Part shown: positions 45,172 to 52,514 of the stretch, piece by piece
Numbering within the stretch: the first letter of the stretch is position 1
Layout of the letters: every line of letters starts with the position of its first letter
From: Acidobacteria bacterium RIFCSPLOWO2_12_FULL_66_21
Lineage (GTDB): Bacteria > Acidobacteriota > Vicinamibacteria > Vicinamibacterales > 2-12-FULL-66-21
Length of the DNA stretch: 64,000 nt
NCBI GenBank assembly: GCA_001767455.1
Contig: MELC01000086.1
Coordinates: 295,149 to 359,148, forward strand
Reading direction: 5' to 3'
Program-made: the position numbers and the translations under genes
The notes under the pieces: generated by a model
The model's database searches: none
What the model saw: only the letters and a program-made list of their open reading frames with translations
Told to the model about the DNA's origin: nothing

Positions 45172-45840
45172 GTGCGGCCCCTCATGACGACCCTTCAGGA
45201 TCTCTTCGACAACAACCGCCGCTGGGCGGGCGCCATGGAGGCGCGGGATCCCGGGTTCTTCCGGCGCCTCGAGATCCAGCAGGCCCCGCAGTATCTCTGG
45301 ATCGGGTGTTCCGACAGCCGCGTGCCGGCCAACGACATCGTCGGGCTGATGCCCGGGGAGCTTTTTGTCCATCGCAACGTCGCGAACATCGTCGTCCACA
45401 CCGATCTGAACTGCCTCTCGGTGATTCAGTACGCCGTCGAAGTGCTGCGGGTCCGCCACGTCATCGTCTGCGGCCATTACGGGTGCGGCGGCGTCGAGGC
45501 GGCATTCGAGCGGCGCAAGCTCGGCACCATCGACAACTGGCTCCGGCAGGTGCAGGAGGTGCACGCGAGGCACGCGGCCGCCCTCGATCGACTGGGCTCG
45601 AAGCAGGAGCGTCTGCGCCGATTGTCCGAGCTGAACGTCATCGAGCAGGCGCGCAGGGTGTGCGAGACGACGGTGGTGCAGGAGGCGTGGTCGCGCGGCC
45701 AGTCCCTGTCGGTCCACGGGTGGATCTACGCCGTCAGCGACGGGCACCTCCGCGATCTCGGCTTCGAGAGCGCGTGTGCCGAGCAGACCGCGGCCGCCTA
45801 CCTGTCGAGCGTGGCGCCGGCACGTCCCCCGGCCAAATGA
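45172..45840 (+). CDS. Beta-class carbonic anhydrase
   Basis: Interconverts CO2 and bicarbonate. The protein is 222 residues. Zinc ligands and the active-site pair are in WIGCSDSRVPAND (Cys, then Asp/Arg dyad) and CGHYGCGG (His and Cys). The C-terminal SVHGWIYAVSDGHLRDLG is typical. It stands between the two pyrimidine-degradation strands. Since beta-ureidopropionase releases CO2, hydration of that CO2 is a possible link. Confidence 0.93.
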   Translation: MRPLMTTLQDLFDNNRRWAGAMEARDPGFFRRLEIQQAPQYLWIGCSDSRVPANDIVGLMPGELFVHRNVANIVVHTDLNCLSVIQYAVEVLRVRHVIVCGHYGCGGVEAAFERRKLGTIDNWLRQVQEVHARHAAALDRLGSKQERLRRLSELNVIEQARRVCETTVVQEAWSRGQSLSVHGWIYAVSDGHLRDLGFESACAEQTAAAYLSSVAPARPPAK

Positions 45841-46172
45841 CGCTATAATCCGCGTTTCTAATGGAGGGGACTCGCCTCGTCGTCAAACAGGAGAAGGGGA
45901 GCAGGGGAGGCCTTCCACGCGAACAGGAGAAGGGGAGTAGGGGAGACTTTCTGGTTCTTGACAGAAGAAGGGGAGAAGACACTCTGAGTTAGGAGAAGAC
46001 GTGGAGCACCGAAGGCCGCCCGTCTCGCGGGTCGCGCCGCGCTTCGCGCGGTGCGGATCTTAGGATGCCGGCCGAAGGCCGGCGCGCGACCCGCGTCACT
46101 TGCGCCAGAGTTGCCTCCGTCCTCTCCTCCTCCTGTTGATGTTATCCACCCGGCCAGCGTGAGGGATCCACT
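45841..46172. repeat. Spacer with ggagaagggga tandem repeats before preA
   Basis: No gene is seen. TATAAT (45844-45849) could be a -10 element with no good -35. About 45885-45998 holds four to five copies of an aacaggagaaggggagtagg-like unit. The later part (46000-46070) is GC-rich with nested inverted segments (cgcgccgcgcttcgcgcg). Confidence 0.6.
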
Positions 46173-47309
46173 ATGGCAGCCGATCTGTCGGTGACGTTCA
46201 CGGGACTCCGTTTCGAGAATCCGTTCCTCCTGTCGTCGGCTCCGCCAACCGAGTCGGACAGCAACATCATGCGGGCGTTCGACGCCGGCTGGGGCGGCGT
46301 GGTCACCAAGACCATCGGCCTGCACCCGGTGACGAACGTCGCCGGCCCGAAGACGAAGTTCCTGCGCGCGACGCCCGATTCGTACCATCTTTCCATGGAG
46401 AAGCGGCCCGGCACGGCGCTGCACTCGTCGTGGAACTGGGAGCTCATCTCCGACAAGCCGCTCGACTGGTGGCTGCCGCGGCTCGCGCGCATCAAGCAGG
46501 CGCACCCCGATCGGATCCTCGTCGTGTCGATCATGGCGGGGTCGGGCAGCGACAAGGAGCTTCGCAACTGGCAGACGCTGGCGACCCAGTGCCAGCAGGC
46601 CGGCGCCGACGCGCTCGAGCTGAACCTGTCCTGCCCGCACATGGACCGCAAGGACATGGGCTCGAACATCGGCAGGGACGAAGGGCTCATCTCGATCGTG
46701 ACGGAAGTCGTCAAACAGGTCGCCAGGGTGCCCGTGTGGTGCAAGCTGACGCCGTCGACGACCGACATCGTCGCCGAGGCGCGGGCGTCGTTCCTGGGAG
46801 GCGCCGACGCGATCGTCTCGTCGAACACCTTCCCGTCCATCCCGCTCATCAACCCGGACACGCTCGAATTCGAGGTCAACGTCGATGGGTATACGTCGAG
46901 CGGGGGACTGGGCGGCCCCGCGATCCTGCCGCAGTCGCTCGCCAAGATGGCGCAGATGACCAATGCGTTTCCTGACCGGGCATTCTCGGGCGTCGGCGGC
47001 ATCGGCGAGTTCGCGCACGCCCTGAACTACTTCCTGCTCGGATGTGGCACCGTCCAGGTCTGCACCGCGGCCATGTTGGACCATGCGATCGGTCCAAACG
47101 TGATCACGGCCTTGAAGGACGGCCTGCGGCAGTTCCTCGAGCGAAACGCCGACAAGGGCTGGCGGACGCTCGAGGACTTCCGCGGGCTGCGGCGCGATCG
47201 CATCGTGGCGCATTCACAGATCAAGCGGCCGGAGACGAAGGAGTACCACGGCGGGCACGAGACCGCCGAAGGGTACGCCGCGGCCGAGGACGTCGAGAAG
47301 CAGTTATGA
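46173..47309 (+). CDS. preA: Dihydropyrimidine dehydrogenase subunit PreA-like, lacking the ferredoxin domain
   Basis: Reduces uracil or thymine to the dihydro form. The FMN TIM barrel is seen from the N-terminal NPFLLSSAPPTESDSNIMRAF onwards. VTKTIGLHP, NLSCPHMDRKDMG with the conserved Cys, and GGIGEFAHALNYFLLG follow. At 378 residues it lacks the C-terminal pair of CxxCxxC cluster motifs found in E. coli PreA, and no preT is beside it. Electron delivery must differ or come from elsewhere. It shares bases with the aminotransferase start. Confidence 0.88.
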   Translation: MAADLSVTFTGLRFENPFLLSSAPPTESDSNIMRAFDAGWGGVVTKTIGLHPVTNVAGPKTKFLRATPDSYHLSMEKRPGTALHSSWNWELISDKPLDWWLPRLARIKQAHPDRILVVSIMAGSGSDKELRNWQTLATQCQQAGADALELNLSCPHMDRKDMGSNIGRDEGLISIVTEVVKQVARVPVWCKLTPSTTDIVAEARASFLGGADAIVSSNTFPSIPLINPDTLEFEVNVDGYTSSGGLGGPAILPQSLAKMAQMTNAFPDRAFSGVGGIGEFAHALNYFLLGCGTVQVCTAAMLDHAIGPNVITALKDGLRQFLERNADKGWRTLEDFRGLRRDRIVAHSQIKRPETKEYHGGHETAEGYAAAEDVEKQL

Positions 47310-48679
47310 CCACAACAGACACGAAGCAGGCAGCGGGCAGCAGGCAGCAGGCGGCAGGGAGCACCCCGATGTCCGGAGCCGAGATCGTCGACCTCTGCCG
47401 GCAGCACACCTTCTTCGAATGGTCGGCGCAGGCGAGCGTCGATCCCATCCCGGTGGCCCGCGCGAAGGGGGTCTACTTCTGGACGCCCGAAGGGAAGCGG
47501 TTCATCGACTTCAACAGCCAGTTGATGTGCGTGAACATCGGGCACGGCGACGAGCGCGTCACGCGCGCCATTGCCGAGCAGGCGGCGACGCTCGCGTACG
47601 CGAACCCGTTCATGGCGACCGAGGCACGCGCCAGACTGGGCGCCAGGCTCGCCCAGATCGCGCCAGGCGACATCGACGTGTTCTTCTTCACCAACGGCGG
47701 CGCCGACGCGAACGAGAACGCGATCAAAGTCGCGCGGGCGTACACCGGCCGCCACAAGATCCTCGCGCGGTATCGTTCGTACCACGGGGGCACGGCGGGA
47801 GCGATCGCGCTGACCGGCGATCCGCGCCGCTGGAGCGTCGAGCCCGGCATGCCCGGCGTGGTGCACGTGCTCGATCCGTACCATGGCATCGAGCGCGGCT
47901 GGGACTCGGCCGCCCAGTCGCTCGCCATGATCGAAGAGATCGTCCAGCTCGAAGGGCCGCAGACGATCGCGGCGTTCTTCCTCGAGACGGTCAGCGGCAC
48001 GAACGGGATCCTCGTGCCGCCGGACGGGTATCTTCAGGGCATCCGCGACATCTGCACGAAGCACGGCATCCTGATGGTGTGCGACGAGGTCATGTCGGGC
48101 TTCGGCCGGACCGGCGAATGGTTCGCCGTCAACCACTGGAACATCGTCCCCGACATCATGACGATCGCCAAAGGGCTGACGAGCGCCTACGTGCCCATGG
48201 GCGCGGTGGGGATGCGGCGGCCGATCGCCGAGCATTTCCGCGACAACGTATTCTACGGCGGGCTGACCTACAACAGCCACACGCTGGCGTGCGCCGCGGC
48301 GCTCGCGACGATTGGCGTTTACGAAGAGGACGATCTCATTGGCAACGCCCGCCGCCTCGGTCCGGTCATGACGCGGCTGCTCGAGGAGCTCGCCGCGAAG
48401 CACCCGCTCGTCGGCGCCCACAGGAACATCGGGCTGTTCGGGATCGTGGAGCTGGTGCGCGACCGGAAGACGAAGGAACCGCTCGCTCCCTTCGGCGGCA
48501 GCTCCGAGGAAATGCGCCGGCTGTCGAAGCTGTTCCGCGAGGAAGGGCTCTATACGTTCACGCGCTGGCACACGTTCTTCACCAACCCGCCGCTCTCGAT
48601 TACGGAGGCGGAGCTGCGCGAAGGGTTCACGCTGATCGATCGCGCGCTCTCGAAGCTCGAACTGGAGATGAAGGGGTAA
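47306..48679 (+). CDS. Class III (omega) aminotransferase, probably beta-alanine utilising
   Basis: A 457-residue PLP enzyme. It has NGGADANENAIKVARAYTGR, the cofactor Asp in MVCDEVMSGFGRTGEW, and the Lys in IMTIAKGLTSAYVPMGA. Context places it after beta-ureidopropionase, converting beta-alanine or beta-aminoisobutyrate to the semialdehyde that the ALDH oxidises. Codons 7-20 (KQAAGSRQQAAGSTP) come from a ggcagca tandem repeat inserted before the fold begins. Start ATG overlaps the preA stop. Confidence 0.9.
   Translation: MTTTDTKQAAGSRQQAAGSTPMSGAEIVDLCRQHTFFEWSAQASVDPIPVARAKGVYFWTPEGKRFIDFNSQLMCVNIGHGDERVTRAIAEQAATLAYANPFMATEARARLGARLAQIAPGDIDVFFFTNGGADANENAIKVARAYTGRHKILARYRSYHGGTAGAIALTGDPRRWSVEPGMPGVVHVLDPYHGIERGWDSAAQSLAMIEEIVQLEGPQTIAAFFLETVSGTNGILVPPDGYLQGIRDICTKHGILMVCDEVMSGFGRTGEWFAVNHWNIVPDIMTIAKGLTSAYVPMGAVGMRRPIAEHFRDNVFYGGLTYNSHTLACAAALATIGVYEEDDLIGNARRLGPVMTRLLEELAAKHPLVGAHRNIGLFGIVELVRDRKTKEPLAPFGGSSEEMRRLSKLFREEGLYTFTRWHTFFTNPPLSITEAELREGFTLIDRALSKLELEMKG
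47324..47361. repeat. ggcagca tandem repeat inside the aminotransferase N-terminus
   Basis: Five or so copies of gcaggca/gcgggca occupy codons 7-19. The unit matches that at the desaturase 3' end. Confidence 0.65.
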
Positions 48680-48733
48680 GTTCCCAGTTTCCAGCCTTCT
48701 CAGCTGGAAGCTGGCAACTGGCAACTGGAACTA
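48678..48733. repeat. Inverted cttccag array at the aminotransferase/HD convergent junction
   Basis: cccagtttccagcc faces agctggaagctggcaactgg copies across a very short loop. It lies between two convergent stops, where a shared terminator would be expected. Confidence 0.75.
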
Positions 48734-49303
48734 ATATCCCATTTCCCGTTCGATTCCCCGGACGATGCGTTCGAGCTCGTCGACGAGCCTGCCGCCTCCC
48801 GCTTCCTTGTACGCGCGGACGAGTGAGTGGTAATACGCGAACACGTCGTCCGCGCCGGCGTTGAAGCGCGTCCACACCGCCTCGCCGACGTTTCGCAGGT
48901 CGCGGAGAATGGCGTAGGCGTTGTGGACCTTGTCCGCGGCCGAGACGCGCAGGCTCGGCGCCGGCAGGTGCCGCGCGTGCTCCACGAACGCCAGCTTCCG
49001 CTCGGCCCACGGCTTCTTCGGCTGATCCCAGCAGTCGGTGCAGTCCTCGACGATGCGCGCGACGGCGTCGCCGAAGCGCGTCCGGATGTCCTCGAGCCGG
49101 GCGCGGCCGCCGTGGTCCTCCGCCGCGTCGTGCAGCAGCGCCGCGATCGCCTCGTCCTCCGTCCCGCCGTCGTCCAGCACGATCGACGCGACGCCCATCA
49201 GGTGGCCGATGTACGGCGCCTCGGTGCCCTTGCGCGTCTGTGTCGCATGCACCTCGTGGGCGTAGCGGAAGGCGTCATCGAAGCGTTCGCTCAGGCGGGG
49301 CAT
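48731..49303 (-). CDS. HD domain phosphohydrolase (RelA/SpoT HD-like)
   Basis: A 190-residue HD protein from ATG 49303. Metal and catalytic motifs are YIGHLMGVASIVL, ALLHDAAEDHGG (H-D...E-D) and RVSAADKVHNAYAIL (D...N). This is the arrangement of the stand-alone RSH hydrolase (HD_4) group, which can act on (p)ppGpp or NADPH. No synthetase domain is attached. Function is inferred from motifs. It is convergent with the aminotransferase. Confidence 0.8.
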   Translation of the reverse strand: MPRLSERFDDAFRYAHEVHATQTRKGTEAPYIGHLMGVASIVLDDGGTEDEAIAALLHDAAEDHGGRARLEDIRTRFGDAVARIVEDCTDCWDQPKKPWAERKLAFVEHARHLPAPSLRVSAADKVHNAYAILRDLRNVGEAVWTRFNAGADDVFAYYHSLVRAYKEAGGGRLVDELERIVRGIEREMGY

Positions 49304-49830
49304 AGGACCTCCGAACGTGAAACGTGGAACTGAGAACATAGAACGTAGAATGCAGAATCACGGGCGGTAGCAAGGACAGATCATTCTACATTCTGAGTTC
49401 GTCCTTGTTCAGCCGCGGTGCCGCGACGAGGCCACATCACGCCCGCCGCGCCTCGGCCGGACGCGCGGAAAACGCGCACCTTCGGCGCGTGCCTGACGGT
49501 CCCGCTTCGGCTGGGGTTTTCCGAGCGCCGGTAGAGAATCGGTTGGGCAACCCGGTTTTCCGATCACCAGGGACGAAACAGCGCCTGCGCGGATCGGACC
49601 GCCTGCGGTGCGGTTTTCGACCTGACGCCCCGCGCTGGCCGCATCGCGCTGCGGTCCTGACGTGGCCTCGTCGCGGCGTCTCCCTGCCGGGCGGCTATCC
49701 CTTGGCGTGGCGGCGACACTGATTTCCCGGTTCGCGGAAGCCGGCCGCGGACAGGCAGTGTCGGCGACGCGCCCTCGGGAGCCGCTGAACAAAACCCGTG
49801 TTCTACATTCTTACGTTTTACAATTCACGG
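49304..49830. repeat. Repeat-rich spacer: cgtagaa array and a 258-bp element with 16-bp inverted ends
   Basis: Two parts are visible. About 49312-49400 is an inverted array of acgtaga/cattcta units. From 49420 to 49677 lies a stretch bounded by perfect 16-bp inverted repeats, gccgcgacgaggccac and its complement, extending imperfectly to about 25 bp. Inside are three cggttttcc/cggttttcg phrases. A frame open at 49405-49722 lacks protein character. The end (49797-49820) repeats ttctacattcttacg before the next promoter. Confidence 0.55.
49819..49824 (+). promoter_or_regulatory. -10 element giving a leaderless deacylase mRNA
   Basis: TACAAT ends six bases before ATG 49831, the same geometry as at the desaturase gene. 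No clear -35 is seen. Confidence 0.5.
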
Positions 49831-50319
49831 ATGTCCGATCCTCACCAGGTCTACGACGCCCTCGATACGCTTGGCATCAGCTACGAGACATACGAGCACC
49901 CGGCGGTCTTCACGGCCGAACAGGCGGCGGGGCACTGGGCCGCGATCCCGGCGACTCCCCTCAAGAATCTGTTTCTCAGGAACAAGAAAGGCGATCGGCA
50001 TTACCTCGTCATACTCGGTATCGACAAGCAGGCCGATCTGCGTCAACTCGTGAGGGTGATTGGAGACGACCGCTTGAGCTTTGGATCGCCCGAGCGGCTT
50101 ATGGCTCGTATGGGGTTGACGCCAGGCTCAGTCTCGCCGTTTGGACTGCTGAACGATTCGTCGCATTTGGTGCAGGTGATCATCGACGCCGATCTGCGCA
50201 ACGCCGAGCGGCTGATCTTCCATCCGAACATCAACACCCACAGCCTGACGATCGCATTCGCCGACTTCGAGAAGTTCCTCGCCTCGGTCGGCAACACCGT
50301 ACGATACGTGCAGATCTAG
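49831..50319 (+). CDS. YbaK/ProX-type aminoacyl-tRNA deacylase
   Basis: A 162-residue stand-alone editing domain related to the prolyl-tRNA synthetase INS domain. It shows YETYEHPAVFTAEQA, KNLFLRNKKGDRHYLVIL with the conserved Lys, GSPERLMARMGLTPGSVSPF, and FHPNINTHSLTIAF. These fit the ProXp-ala/YeaK group that clears Ala-tRNA(Pro) or related mischarged tRNA. The stop codon lies within the left end of a 165-bp inverted-repeat element. Confidence 0.85.
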   Translation: MSDPHQVYDALDTLGISYETYEHPAVFTAEQAAGHWAAIPATPLKNLFLRNKKGDRHYLVILGIDKQADLRQLVRVIGDDRLSFGSPERLMARMGLTPGSVSPFGLLNDSSHLVQVIIDADLRNAERLIFHPNINTHSLTIAFADFEKFLASVGNTVRYVQI

Positions 50320-50480
50320 TGTCCCGTCCCAGTGGTTCGCGACACAATTCCCGGGCGGGGCATCCCGCCTCGCGGCGTTGCTCCTCGCTCACATACGGCC
50401 TGTATGCTCGCTCGTCGCGCCTTGCGATCCGGGCGCCGCGCCCGGGACTTATGCCACGATCCACTGGGACGGGACACTAG
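50316..50480. mobile_element. MITE-like element with perfect 20-bp terminal inverted repeats
   Basis: Ends are ctagtgtcccgtcccagtgg (50316-50335) and its exact complement (50461-50480). The interior also folds back imperfectly. It encodes nothing. CTAG at both outer ends may contain a TA target duplication. The element supplies the deacylase stop codon. It could be a non-autonomous transposable element or act as a terminator hairpin. Confidence 0.6.
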
Positions 50481-50515
50481 CCTGTCGTTGCTCGGTGCTC
50501 GGCGCGCGCCTGGCC

Positions 50516-50541
50516 CGCCGAAGCGCGCAGCGCGAAGGCGG
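50516..50541. repeat. REP-like hairpin element, copy 3
   Basis: Contains ccgaagcgcgcagcgcgaag and is identical over 26 bp to 44169-44194. Confidence 0.6.
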
Positions 50542-50583
50542 CGCGCTCGGCGCGCTTGCGCGTTCGAGTGCAGCCGGGTACGG

Positions 50584-50589
50584 TACACT
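50584..50589 (+). promoter_or_regulatory. -10 element giving a leaderless SEC-C mRNA
   Basis: TACACT ends six bases before ATG 50596; no good -35 is visible. Confidence 0.45.
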
Positions 50590-50595
50590 GATTCC

Positions 50596-50871
50596 ATGGC
50601 TGCTTCGACCAATGCACGACCGGGGCGCAACGAGCCCTGTTACTGCGGCTCGGGCCGCAAGTACAAACATTGCTGTCTCGAGAAGGATGAGGCCAAGGCG
50701 GCGGCCGCACGCGTCAAAGCCGCGGCAAAAGCGGGTGCCGACTCGTCCGAGGCGCCCGCGCCAGCTCCCGCACGAGCCCCCAAGCCTCAGACCCACCAGC
50801 CGTGGAAGGCGACCACGTCTCGTGGCTTCGTCCCGCGCACGCGGACGCCACGCAAGGTCGGCGGCAGCTAA
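50596..50871 (+). CDS. SEC-C motif small protein
   Basis: A 91-residue protein. The N-terminus carries the zinc-binding SEC-C motif PGRNEPCYCGSGRKYKHCC (C-x-C-x8-C-C), as at the end of SecA. The rest is an Ala/Pro/Lys-rich, probably disordered basic tail ending in TPRKVGGS. SEC-C proteins may bind SecB, ribosomes or other partners; the specific role is unknown. It stands alone with a leaderless-type promoter. Confidence 0.75.
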   Translation: MAASTNARPGRNEPCYCGSGRKYKHCCLEKDEAKAAAARVKAAAKAGADSSEAPAPAPARAPKPQTHQPWKATTSRGFVPRTRTPRKVGGS

Positions 50872-50892
50872 TTCATCCCTCTTAGTTCCGCA

Positions 50893-50935
50893 CCAACCGG
50901 CCCGGTCCACGCGCGCCGCTTGTCCTGCCGGTTGG
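50893..50935. terminator. Possible bidirectional terminator stem
   Basis: ccaaccggc and gccggttgg form a perfect 9-bp stem around a 25-nt loop between convergent genes. No U-tract follows. Confidence 0.3.
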
Positions 50936-50939
50936 CACG

Positions 50940-51419
50940 TCAGTGGCTACGCCGCGGGGGCTGTGCCGCGCGGCGGCGGACGAACAGGACGCCGCCACCG
51001 GCCAGGAGCAGCCCGAGCACGCCGGTGGCGAGCGGAGTGAGGGCGGGCACGGGGTCCGTGATGTTGATCTGCCCGGTCATCGGCGAGTGAAACTGGCAAT
51101 TGTAGTACAGCACGGACGGCGCGTCCGGCGGCACGACCCACGTGATGGTTCCGGAGTCGATGCCGTTGTTCGTCACGCCGTTGTTGTAGGCGCTGCCGGT
51201 GCCCGTGATCTGCGCGGTCTTGATCCAGAACGGATGCCCGCTCGCGGTCAGGTTGAACGTGTACGTACTGCCGCGCGTCAGCGTGAGCGTCGGGTTGTCC
51301 ACCCCGTCGATCGTGTAGGCGATGGTGCCGTTGTTGACGACGGTGAACGGGGCGGCGATCGCGGGCAGCGGCACGGCGAGTGCAATGGACGCGAACAGGA
51401 GCGTGATGAACGTGCGCAA
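50940..51419 (-). CDS. Secreted cupredoxin-like protein with C-terminal sorting signal
   Basis: A 159-residue protein. A signal peptide ends near PLPAIAAP. The body is beta-rich with a type-1 copper pattern: His in TASGHPFWIK and the Cys/His/Met cluster in YYNCQFHSPMTG. The last 33 residues (PVPALTPLATG, a hydrophobic helix, then VRRRAA) resemble PEP-/IPTL-CTERM sorting tails used by exosortase-type systems. Electron transfer or copper binding in the cell envelope is likely. Convergent with the SEC-C gene. Confidence 0.75.
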   Translation of the reverse strand: MRTFITLLFASIALAVPLPAIAAPFTVVNNGTIAYTIDGVDNPTLTLTRGSTYTFNLTASGHPFWIKTAQITGTGSAYNNGVTNNGIDSGTITWVVPPDAPSVLYYNCQFHSPMTGQINITDPVPALTPLATGVLGLLLAGGGVLFVRRRAAQPPRRSH

Positions 51420-51522
51420 CGGTCACCTCCGGGCGATGAGAGCAAGCGGTGACTTGTGGGGTAGTCGCCGCCTCACGAGGAAACCGCAGGGGCGGGGCGT
51501 GAGCACCAGACAATAGGGAAGA

Positions 51523-51846
51523 TTACCCGACTCTGACGGCCCGCGCCACTCCGGGACAAAGGAGGGCGATCCGCAGATCGTCCGGCGACTTGCCGTCCCC
51601 CGTTGTGAGGTAGCAGACGTGCCCCGGTCCGACCGGGCTCCAAACGATTCGCCAGAAGCTCGCGGACGCCAGCGGTGTGCCACTTGGTTTGTCGAGCAAG
51701 CGGATCACGGGGTTCTCTCCAGAGACGAACACCTTCCCGATCTTCACGCCGTCCTGCACGCCGCCCGCCGCGGCCTGCGCCAACGCGAGCGCCGCGACGG
51801 CCAGGAGCATGCTCGTTACGATCTCAATCTGCCTTGCACGTTTCAT
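51523..51846 (-). CDS. Small secreted protein of unknown function
   Basis: A 107-residue protein from ATG 51846 with a clear signal peptide (TSMLLAVAALALAQAAAGG). The mature part is short and beta-rich, with VSGENPVIRLLDKP, ASFWRIVWSPVGPGHVCYL and two cysteines that could pair. No family is recognised. It is preceded by a divergent, broken secreted-protein gene; the two could share a control region. Confidence 0.5.
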   Translation of the reverse strand: MKRARQIEIVTSMLLAVAALALAQAAAGGVQDGVKIGKVFVSGENPVIRLLDKPSGTPLASASFWRIVWSPVGPGHVCYLTTGDGKSPDDLRIALLCPGVARAVRVG

Positions 51847-51950
51847 GCGCCATCCTCCCAGACGGCCACCCCGAGGCTGATCGTGACGACCGCGCCTGTC
51901 GGAGAGGCCGGTGTGTTGCTCTGAAAGAACCTGACGAAACATATCGCAGA

Positions 51951-52444
51951 ATGAATACGCTCTGGGCGGTGCCGTCGGCGACGGGGGGCAGTGGGCACAC
52001 GCTGAGGTTCGACAAAAACGACCACCCCGCGGGGGAGATCTCGCAGGCGTTGATCGAGGTGACTAATGGCGGCGCCGTTGACATGATCTACAACCTGGCG
52101 CCGGCATCGAACCAGACGCCGGGGAGCATCACGGTCGATGGCCCGGCGACGTTAATCGCGATCTGGGGTGGCGATTCCGCCGCACTGGATCACACCGCGG
52201 TGCCCGACAACGCGTTCACGGTGATCGACTCCTATCTGGACTTCGGCAACAACGGCGAGACGGCAGTCCAGTGCGCGGCGACAATTAAATCTGCCGCACC
52301 GGCAAAAGTAGTTGACGCCGCGCAGTCCAGGTCGCGATCGCCGCCAAGGAGGTCACCTCGCCGGGCACCTACACGGTGAAATGGACCTCGACGCCGGTCC
52401 AGAACGCCGCGTGCTATCTGATCGCGGCGCGCCACCCGCAATAG
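51951..52444 (+). pseudogene. Uncharacterised beta-rich protein, frameshifted
   Basis: ATG 51951 opens MNTLWAVPSATGGSG, and a beta-rich sequence continues to about 52310 (TIKSAAPAKVV). The same frame then turns into Arg/Ser-rich nonsense. A neighbouring frame carries a sensible end, EVTSPGTYTVKWTSTP through to TAG 52442-52444. A shift near 52300-52330 joins them. No signal peptide or family is evident. Either a pseudogene or a sequencing error. Confidence 0.5.
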
Positions 52445-52514
52445 GCGACCGTCTCCTCGATCCTCCGTCAGCCGGCGCGGTTGCGACAGGCAGCCGCGCC
52501 GGTCCGCGAAATCC

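Noticed and set aside
49405-49722. A 105-codon frame in the 49.3-49.8 kb spacer
   Set aside because: Low-complexity Arg/Pro/Ala composition, no ribosome binding site, and it overlaps the element with inverted ends.
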